Shown in pieces: positions 6,424-10,723 of a DNA stretch of 10,723 bases. The notes under the pieces were generated by a model. That model was given only the letters and a program-made list of their open reading frames with translations. It ran no database searches and was not told the origin of the DNA. Positions within the stretch are counted from its first letter, which is position 1. Every line of letters begins with the position of its first letter. The stretch comes from Candidatus Bathyarchaeota archaeon (GTDB lineage Archaea; Thermoproteota; Bathyarchaeia; Bathyarchaeales; Bathyarchaeaceae): NCBI GenBank assembly GCA_020344435.1, contig CP070826.1, forward strand, positions 112,868-123,590, written 5' to 3'. Made by a program: the position numbers and the translations under genes.

Positions 6424-7632
6424 TCAATCATTGAAGACGCCTCCAAGCTTTTCTGCGCGTCCCCTAATCTTGTCTGCAAACCAAGGCACTGCCTTGAAGA
6501 CTATATTCGCGTTCTCACCCTCATACTTCACCTGAAGCACATCAGCGTGTTCAAAGAGCCATGACAGAAAGGACATCGAATCATCAGCTAGAGGGATTGA
6601 GAATGACACCTGAATATGGCTCTCTAGATGATCGGTTATGACGTGCTCAAGCATATTGATGTTTGTTTCATGCAGAGCAGAGATGGGCACAGAATCGGTT
6701 ATCGCGCCTGCGAGAATATCGCTCTTAGATTGCAGCTCGCTTTCCGAGAGGAGATCGGTCTTGTTGAGAGCGGTTACAATAGGAATGCCACTAGCGCCTA
6801 TCTTTCTGATTGTGTCGAGACAGCAGTACAGCTTCTTCTCAATCTCCTCCTGAGATTCACTGATATCCACAACCAACAGGATCAAATCCGAGAAGATCGT
6901 CTCCTCCAAGGTTGAGTGGAAAGCTTCGATGAGCTTTAGGGGCAAACGGTCAATGAATCCGACAGTGTCTGTCAAGAGAGCCTTCCTTCCAGAGAGATTG
7001 ACCATGCGGGTTGTCGTGGAGAGCGTGGTAAACAGGCCGGGGTCAGCCGGAGCGTTCTCCTTCACGAGAGCATTAAAGAGTGAACTTTTGCCGGCGTTGG
7101 TGTATCCTGCCAGAGAGATAGTGGGGAAGCCCAGCTCAACTCTGCGCGTACGATGTTGATGTCTCTTCTTCCTCTTCTTTTTCAGTTTCTCCCGTATGCT
7201 ATGGATTCGCTGCTTCACGTTCTCATAGTAGAGGTCAACCTCGTATTTTCCCAGTCCCTTGAAACCTGGCTGCTCACTCATCCTAGCCAACTTCACCTTC
7301 TCTTTCGCACGGGGCAGTTCGTACTGCAGCTGGGCCAACTGAATCTGGAGCTTGGCTTCGGATGTTGAGGCTCTCCTCGCGAAAATCTGGAGGATGAGCT
7401 GAAAGCGGTCTATGGGTTCCACGCCAGTAGCTTTGGCGAGGTTATAAGCTTGAGCAGGCTTCAGCTCGTTGTCGAATATCGCAGTCTCCACACTTTTTCC
7501 AACGATCAACTCAGCCAATTCGGCTGCTTTGCCGCTACCAATCTGGTATCGCGGATCAGGTTCTCTAATCTGCTCAAGAGACTCTACAACGGTGTAACCT
7601 GCAGATTCAGCCAGACTTCGAAGCTCATCCAA
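6424..7632 (-). CDS. hflX: HflX-type ribosome-associated GTPase
   Basis: TRAFAC-class GTPase of the HflX family, which binds the large ribosomal subunit and in bacteria splits or rescues stalled ribosomes. From the TTG at 7632 the protein is 402 residues. The N-terminal HflX domain holds IGSGKAAEL (31-39), FDNELKPAQ (53-61) and a conserved IDRFQLILQIFARRA..EAK...QLAQLQYELPR stretch (74-108). A basic coiled coil follows (about 135-165), then the G domain: G1 GYTNAGKS (176-183), switch LFTTLSTTT (200-208), G3 DTVGF (222-226), G4 NKTD (290-293), G5 SAL (318-320). A C-terminal domain rich in aromatic residues runs from about 343 to 402. The glycine loop that reads GPGE in bacteria is GLGK here. 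The start is doubtful: in-frame codons upstream of 7632 spell RAVIVQ, like the first strand of HflX, but offer no ATG, GTG or TTG. Probably co-transcribed with the MBF1-like gene upstream. Confidence 0.93.
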   Translation of the reverse strand: MDELRSLAESAGYTVVESLEQIREPDPRYQIGSGKAAELAELIVGKSVETAIFDNELKPAQAYNLAKATGVEPIDRFQLILQIFARRASTSEAKLQIQLAQLQYELPRAKEKVKLARMSEQPGFKGLGKYEVDLYYENVKQRIHSIREKLKKKRKKRHQHRTRRVELGFPTISLAGYTNAGKSSLFNALVKENAPADPGLFTTLSTTTRMVNLSGRKALLTDTVGFIDRLPLKLIEAFHSTLEETIFSDLILLVVDISESQEEIEKKLYCCLDTIRKIGASGIPIVTALNKTDLLSESELQSKSDILAGAITDSVPISALHETNINMLEHVITDHLESHIQVSFSIPLADDSMSFLSWLFEHADVLQVKYEGENANIVFKAVPWFADKIRGRAEKLGGVFND

Positions 7633-7664
7633 GCTGGAGAGTTGAGACTGCAGTCTGCGTTGAA

Positions 7665-8195
7665 CTATGACTGCTCTCGTCTCTCAGCATCCTCCGATTT
7701 TCCCTTCTTCAGACGGACGATGTCACCTAAAGTCACCTTAGGAGGAGTGGATAGGTGGCTTCGCGAAACCTTTGGCTCAGAGGGGGGGACTAACAATCTT
7801 ACCTTGAGCACATGTTCCAACTTCTGCGCCAGCAAGTGATTGGGAGTCATTCTTCCTGTCTCAATCTTCCTAAGAACTGAAATCTTCTCTCCAACTTTCC
7901 TTCCCAAGTCCTCATGGCTCAACCTTGCCTCCCGTCTCGACTCTCTTATTCGTGGACCAAAATCCTCGACGAGCTCTAAGCCTTCGGATAAAGGCAGCGC
8001 AGACGGTTTTGTTATTGAGACTTTAGGGGGCGATCTGACGGTTTTCCTGACGCTACGTTGACGTTTGGACTGAACCTCCCATGAGACAGAGCCCAGCTCA
8101 GCGCATTCCCTGCAGACAACCAATTTGGCTCTTCCAATCATGGCCTTAAAGGGTTTGCCGAAGATTTCACGACCGCAGACCTCGCACGTCACCAT
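7665..8195 (-). CDS. MBF1-like factor: zinc ribbon plus HTH (archaeal multiprotein bridging factor)
   Basis: A 176-residue protein with an N-terminal zinc ribbon (C4/C7 and C28/C31), a basic, proline-containing linker (about 40-70), a Cro/cI-type helix-turn-helix (about 80-135: GPRIRESRREARLSHEDLGRKVG..ISVLRKIETGRMTP) and a short tail with TPPKVTLGDIVRLKKGK. This layout is the archaeal MBF1 (aMBF1) architecture. Eukaryotic MBF1 bridges activators and TBP and also limits frameshifting on collided ribosomes; archaeal homologues have been linked to ribosomes and translation. The start is ATG 8195, behind AGGGTAAGGGC. The gene precedes hflX on the same strand, with 32 bp between its stop and the TTG of hflX, and less if hflX starts earlier. 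It is divergent from the PUA gene. The assignment is strong; the cellular role is taken from the family. Confidence 0.92.
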   Translation of the reverse strand: MVTCEVCGREIFGKPFKAMIGRAKLVVCRECAELGSVSWEVQSKRQRSVRKTVRSPPKVSITKPSALPLSEGLELVEDFGPRIRESRREARLSHEDLGRKVGEKISVLRKIETGRMTPNHLLAQKLEHVLKVRLLVPPSEPKVSRSHLSTPPKVTLGDIVRLKKGKSEDAERREQS

Positions 8196-8212
8196 AGCCC
8201 TTACCCTAAACT

Positions 8213-8220
8213 GTTTTTAT
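8213..8220 (+). promoter_or_regulatory. TATA-like box for the PUA-NAC transcript
   Basis: The plus strand reads GTTTTTAT about 45 bp before the ATG at 8263, predicting a start near 8242 and a leader of about 20 nt that includes the ribosome site. It lies closer to mbf1 than the minus-strand box does, so the two divergent transcripts would overlap at their 5' ends. Confidence 0.45.
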
Positions 8221-8231
8221 CACAAGCTGTT

Positions 8232-8239
8232 CTTTATAC
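8232..8239 (-). promoter_or_regulatory. TATA-like box for mbf1-hflX
   Basis: The minus strand reads GTATAAAG, about 40 bp before the mbf1 ATG at 8195, giving a leader of about 15 nt with AGGGTAAGGGC. This is the best TATA match in the divergent gap. Confidence 0.5.
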
Positions 8240-8253
8240 TTGTCGAATCTGAT

Positions 8254-8260
8254 GGTGGAT
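8254..8260 (+). promoter_or_regulatory. Ribosome binding site that fixes the start of the PUA gene
   Basis: GGTGGAT stands two bases before the ATG at 8263. It supports this start over the longer open frame that runs back to 8125 into mbf1. Confidence 0.6.
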
Positions 8261-8262
8261 AC

Positions 8263-8739
8263 ATGGTGAAGAATGCTGCTCTGCAGAAGATCAGGAGCAT
8301 TGCTGACTACCAGTTTGGGAAGAACATTGGAAAGATTCTCTTCTCAGAGAGGGTTGAAATCGCTTGCTCAAAGAGGACTGGGAGGATAAGGTATATTTAC
8401 TTGGATGATAGGCGACTGGCAACTCTGCGTCCAACTGATGGCTTGTTTTCTCTGAGCATTGAAGGAGGCAAGAGGATAATTGATGGTGTGAAGCCTCCGC
8501 GAATGTGGGTTAAGGTTCACAAGGAGGCAACGCCATTCATCATAGAAGGTAGAAGCGTCTTCGCAAAGCATGTGATAGATGCTGATGAGGAGATACGCCC
8601 TCAGGAGGAGGTGATTGTCATTAATGAAGAGGGAGGCGTGTTGGCTGTTGGAAGGGCTATACTCACGGGAAGTGAGATGAAGGCTTTCAAGAGGGGAGTA
8701 GCGGTTAAGGTGCGAAAAGGTGTGGCGGAAGAGAGTTAA
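8263..8739 (+). CDS. Stand-alone PUA-domain RNA-binding protein related to the C-terminus of archaeosine enzymes
   Basis: A 158-residue protein with two parts. Residues 1-75 (IRSIADYQFG, then GRIRYIYLDDRRLATLRPTDGLFSL) resemble the domain that precedes PUA in archaeal tRNA-guanine transglycosylase and archaeosine synthase. Residues 80-153 form the PUA domain (PPRMWVKVHKEATPFI, GRSVFAKHVIDADEEIRPQEEVIVIN, GRAILTGSEM, RGVAVKVRKG). PUA domains bind structured RNA such as tRNA or rRNA. There is no catalytic transglycosylase domain, so this is a stand-alone RNA-binding unit of unproven target. The start is ATG 8263 behind GGTGGAT; the open frame back to 8125 overlaps mbf1 and has no conserved content. 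NAC follows 35 bp downstream on the same strand, so co-transcription is likely. This pairing with NAC fits a role in or near translation. Confidence 0.88.
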   Translation: MVKNAALQKIRSIADYQFGKNIGKILFSERVEIACSKRTGRIRYIYLDDRRLATLRPTDGLFSLSIEGGKRIIDGVKPPRMWVKVHKEATPFIIEGRSVFAKHVIDADEEIRPQEEVIVINEEGGVLAVGRAILTGSEMKAFKRGVAVKVRKGVAEES

Positions 8740-8774
8740 GAGAGCAGTCAGACTATTGTAGGTAGGAAGGAAAG

Positions 8775-9140
8775 TTGAGGCGTAGAGTGAGTCCGAGACA
8801 AGCCAAGAGAATGATGCAGCGCATGGGCATGAGCATGAATCCGATGCCAGATGTTCAAGAGGTCATCTTGAGAACTAGCAGAAAAGAGATTGTAGTTGAG
8901 AATCCAGACGTTGCAGTTCTTGACATGCAGGGACAGAAAATCTTTCAGGTGACCGGAGAGAGAATTACCGAGAAAGAACTTGCGCGCGCTCAACCAGAAA
9001 CTAGAGCGACCATTCCTGAGGAGGATATAAGATTGGTTGCAGACCAGACTGGCAAAAGTATAGAAGCGGCACAAAGAGCCCTTGAAGAGACTGGAGGCGA
9101 CCTCGCCAAAGCCATACTCCTTCTCCAATCAGAAGGTTAA
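8775..9140 (+). CDS. nac: Nascent polypeptide-associated complex protein (archaeal NAC, alpha-type)
   Basis: A 121-residue ribosome-associated chaperone that forms a homodimer in archaea and contacts nascent chains at the exit tunnel. The N-terminus is strongly basic (RRRVSPRQAKRMMQRMG) and fits ribosome binding. The NAC barrel follows at about 25-62 (VQEVILRTSRKEIVVENPDV, GQKIFQVTGE). A UBA domain closes the protein (about 82-120: EEDIRLVADQTGKSIEAAQ, TGGDLAKAILLL). The length is normal for archaeal NAC. The start is TTG 8775, preceded by GGAAGG (8765-8770); no ATG lies nearby upstream in frame, and the next Met is residue 13, inside the basic region. It is 35 bp after the PUA gene, probably in one transcript. 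Assignment is very secure. Confidence 0.96.
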   Translation: MRRRVSPRQAKRMMQRMGMSMNPMPDVQEVILRTSRKEIVVENPDVAVLDMQGQKIFQVTGERITEKELARAQPETRATIPEEDIRLVADQTGKSIEAAQRALEETGGDLAKAILLLQSEG

Positions 9141-9241
9141 AGGATCTCTCTTTCCAATATATCAATCAATAGAACTTGTGAATAGGAAGACTGGAGCCAG
9201 CAGGGGGCGCCTAGCGGGCTAGCATGCAAATTGGCAACACG
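9141..9241. other. Convergent gap between nac and pyrI with short palindromes
   Basis: This 101-bp spacer receives two convergent transcripts. It begins with a pyrimidine-rich stretch (ATCTCTCTTTCC), which could help end the nac transcript. It then holds small dyads in a row: CTGG-AG-CCAG (9191-9200), GGCGCC (9206-9211), CTAGC-GG-GCTAG (9211-9222) and GCATGC (9222-9227). Loops of two bases make ordinary hairpins unlikely, and no U-run follows. No gene or RNA is recognised. Confidence 0.3.
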
Positions 9242-9706
9242 CTAGAACTGCTTAAGCACGTCTTGTTTCTCCATGATGTACCCGCAGTAGTGGCATCTCA
9301 ACCGCAGGGGATCCTCTATATCCACATAAAAGGTGGGCTGTACTGGTTCCTTGCTGTTTGAGATACAGGCGGGATTTGCACATTTCAATATTCCACGTAT
9401 GACTTTGGGAAGTTTGACCCGCTTCTTCTCGGCTAGCTTGTAGTCTCTTATAATGTTTATTGTGGCGTGAGGCGCCAACAGGGCGATTTTATCCACTTCT
9501 TTCGGGTTTAACTCTCTCCCCTCAACCTTGACTATGTCCTTCATCCTGAGTCTCTTGCTAGGAACGTTCATGGCAACCGTCACTTCTCCTCCTGCGCGGC
9601 CTGTGATTCCCAAGATCTTTATCACATCCAGAGCATGACCACCAGTTATGTGGTCGATGACGGTGCCTTTCCTTATCTTGGACACACGCAGAGTCGTTCT
9701 CGTCAT
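9242..9706 (-). CDS. pyrI: Aspartate carbamoyltransferase regulatory chain
   Basis: A 154-residue non-catalytic chain that binds the nucleotide effectors and bridges PyrB trimers in the pyrimidine pathway. The N-terminal allosteric domain has VSKIRKGTVIDHI (8-20), with the conserved nucleotide-site lysine and histidine region, then MNVPSKRLRMKDIVKVEGR and LAPHATINIIRDYK. The C-terminal zinc domain has C109, C114, C138 and C141 (CANPAC and CHYC), the exact four-Cys spacing of the family. I prefer the ATG at 9706, nine bases after GGAAGG (9716-9721), over TTG 9712, which would lie only three bases after it. Length matches the family (about 150). The gene is divergent from pyrB. Assignment is very secure. 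Confidence 0.97.
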   Translation of the reverse strand: MTRTTLRVSKIRKGTVIDHITGGHALDVIKILGITGRAGGEVTVAMNVPSKRLRMKDIVKVEGRELNPKEVDKIALLAPHATINIIRDYKLAEKKRVKLPKVIRGILKCANPACISNSKEPVQPTFYVDIEDPLRLRCHYCGYIMEKQDVLKQF

Positions 9707-9743
9707 ACCCAACCGCCTTCCGAGACTATTAGGATTTACCGAG

Positions 9744-9757
9744 TAAAAGCTTATTTG
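9744..9757. promoter_or_regulatory. Shared A/T-rich core of the divergent pyrI-pyrB promoter
   Basis: The sequence TAAAAGCTTATTTG is centred on the palindrome AAGCTT. Read on the plus strand, GCTTATTT lies about 25 bp before the pyrB GTG, so pyrB may be leaderless: no ribosome site is seen before it. Read on the minus strand, AGCTTTTACT would give a pyrI leader of about 15-20 nt carrying GGAAGG. One stretch may therefore serve both genes. Confidence 0.4.
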
Positions 9758-9778
9758 TAGCCCACCAACTTTTGTCTG

Positions 9779-10708
9779 GTGTCGCTGTTGGAGTTTAGGG
9801 AAAGAGACATAATCTCAATCAAGGATTTTACACGAGCGGAGATTGACTATATCTTAGAGACGGCCGAGGCGATTGAGCCTATCGCAAAAAGCACGTCTGA
9901 TATGCTTCGGGGGAAAATATTGGCGACATTATTCTTCGAACCCAGCACACGAACTAGACTGAGCTTCGAGGCTGCTATGCACAAGCTTGGAGGAAACTCT
10001 ATAGGGTTTGCCGAGGCAGATATGACCTCGGTCAAGAAGGGAGAAAACCTCGCAGACACAATACGCGTGATTGAAAACTACGCAGATATCATAGCGCTGA
10101 GGCATCCACTGGAAGGAGCGGCCAGACTTGCTGGCGAATTCGCTCACATACCAATAATCAACGCGGGTTCAGGCGCCGAGGAGCATCCAACACAGGCAAT
10201 GCTGGATCTTTACACGATCTTAAAGGAGAGGGGTCGGATCAACGGTCTGAACATCACCTTGGTGGGTGACTTGCGCTATGGACGAACCGTCCACTCTTTA
10301 GCATATGCGCTATCCCTTTATGATATTCGGTTATTTTTGATCTCACCGGAGCTTCTTCGGATGCGGAGAGAAGTACTGGATGTCATAACGGAAAAGATAG
10401 AAGTGCTGGAGAGCGCCAGCATCGATGAGGTTTTGCCTGAAACAGATGTGCTTTACATGACGCGAATCCAAAAGGAACGATTCCCAGATTTGGCTGAGTA
10501 CGCAAAAGTCAAGGGAGCCTATAGAATAGATCTTGAATCGCTGAAGGAGGCGAAGAGAGATCTAGTTATTATGCATCCACTTCCGAGGGTGGATGAAATA
10601 GCTGATGAGGTGGACGAAACACCACACGCCCGATATTTCCAGCAGGTCTGGAATGGTATCGTAATGAGGATGGCGCTGCTGGCACTTATTCTGGGAGCAA
10701 CAGAATGA
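9779..10708 (+). CDS. pyrB: Aspartate carbamoyltransferase catalytic chain
   Basis: A 309-residue enzyme that joins carbamoyl phosphate to L-aspartate, the first committed step of pyrimidine synthesis. The carbamoyl phosphate site is complete: STRTR (56-60), TSVKKGE with Lys87 (83-89, contributed to the neighbouring subunit), RHP (108-110) and HPTQ (136-139). Aspartate-site motifs are GDLRYGRT (163-170), TRIQKERF (228-235) and HPLPR (266-270). Length is normal. The start is GTG 9779; the next codons SLLEFRERDI fit the family's start, and no better upstream codon is visible. It functions with PyrI, encoded divergently 72 bp away. The last codon and stop overlap the ATG of another gene (ATGA), so pyrB is probably the first gene of an operon. 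Assignment is very secure. Confidence 0.98.
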   Translation: MSLLEFRERDIISIKDFTRAEIDYILETAEAIEPIAKSTSDMLRGKILATLFFEPSTRTRLSFEAAMHKLGGNSIGFAEADMTSVKKGENLADTIRVIENYADIIALRHPLEGAARLAGEFAHIPIINAGSGAEEHPTQAMLDLYTILKERGRINGLNITLVGDLRYGRTVHSLAYALSLYDIRLFLISPELLRMRREVLDVITEKIEVLESASIDEVLPETDVLYMTRIQKERFPDLAEYAKVKGAYRIDLESLKEAKRDLVIMHPLPRVDEIADEVDETPHARYFQQVWNGIVMRMALLALILGATE

Positions 10709-10723
10709 TCAGAGATCTACATT
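10705..10723 (+). CDS. Start of a downstream gene overlapping the pyrB stop (cut off by the window)
   Basis: An ATG at 10705 overlaps the pyrB TGA in the four-base ATGA pattern typical of coupled genes. Only MIRDLH can be read before the window ends, too little to name a product. Position suggests a pyrimidine or linked gene in the pyrB operon, but this is a guess. Confidence 0.4.

Noticed and set aside
8748..9128. A 126-codon minus-strand open frame.
   Set aside because: It is antisense to nac, which is a clear NAC-UBA protein.
1..10723. Mobile elements, CRISPR arrays, tRNA or rRNA genes, toxin-antitoxin or defence systems.
   Set aside because: Reading through the window showed no transposase, integrase, terminal repeats, regularly spaced repeats, cloverleaf-like sequences or defence-domain proteins. 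The region reads as core metabolism and translation genes.

Overview
This window comes from an archaeal chromosome. The proteins are archaeal in type: an aMBF1-like zinc-ribbon/HTH factor, a stand-alone NAC-UBA nascent-chain factor, a PUA protein related to the C-terminus of the archaeosine enzymes, HdrA with a fused MvhD domain, a short lipoate ligase of the Thermoplasma kind, and a split PyrB/PyrI. A/T-rich TATA-like boxes sit about 25 bp before expected transcription starts. No 16S rRNA, tRNA or other strong phylogenetic marker is present. An uncultured TACK-type archaeon such as a Bathyarchaeia member is a guess; methanogens and other Hdr-bearing archaea are not excluded.

Left part (1-5993, all minus strand): a membrane pyrophosphatase (hppA, its C-terminal half beyond the window edge), a lipoate-protein ligase catalytic chain, a LysE-family exporter, and a two-gene redox operon. 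The operon holds a six-cluster polyferredoxin and HdrA-MvhD, coupled by a one-base gap and a strong ribosome binding site. The polyferredoxin probably passes electrons to or from the flavin-containing HdrA. HdrB, HdrC and hydrogenase or formate dehydrogenase subunits would have to come from elsewhere.

Middle (5994-8195): a plus-strand gene for a 57-residue zinc-ribbon protein with a GTG start lies in what would otherwise look like a 430-bp gap. After it come hflX (ribosome-associated GTPase) and, upstream of hflX on the same strand, the MBF1-like gene. The true N-terminus of HflX is uncertain: conserved-looking sequence runs upstream of the first usable start codon.

Right part (8196-10723): a divergent promoter region separates mbf1 from a plus-strand pair, a PUA-domain protein and NAC. 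HflX, MBF1, the PUA protein and NAC together form a neighbourhood concerned with translation and nascent chains. The window ends with the aspartate carbamoyltransferase genes. Here pyrI (regulatory chain) and pyrB (catalytic chain) are divergent, sharing a 72-bp intergenic region, instead of forming the common pyrBI operon. A further gene starts by a 4-base ATGA overlap at the end of pyrB and is cut off by the window.

There are no insertion sequences, CRISPR arrays, rRNA or tRNA genes that I can recognise, and no stretch over 300 bp without a gene. The window looks like ordinary core chromosome. The points most worth checking are the HdrA-MvhD/polyferredoxin module, the aspartate at the ion-gate position of the pyrophosphatase, the hflX start, the small zinc-ribbon gene and the divergent pyrI/pyrB arrangement.
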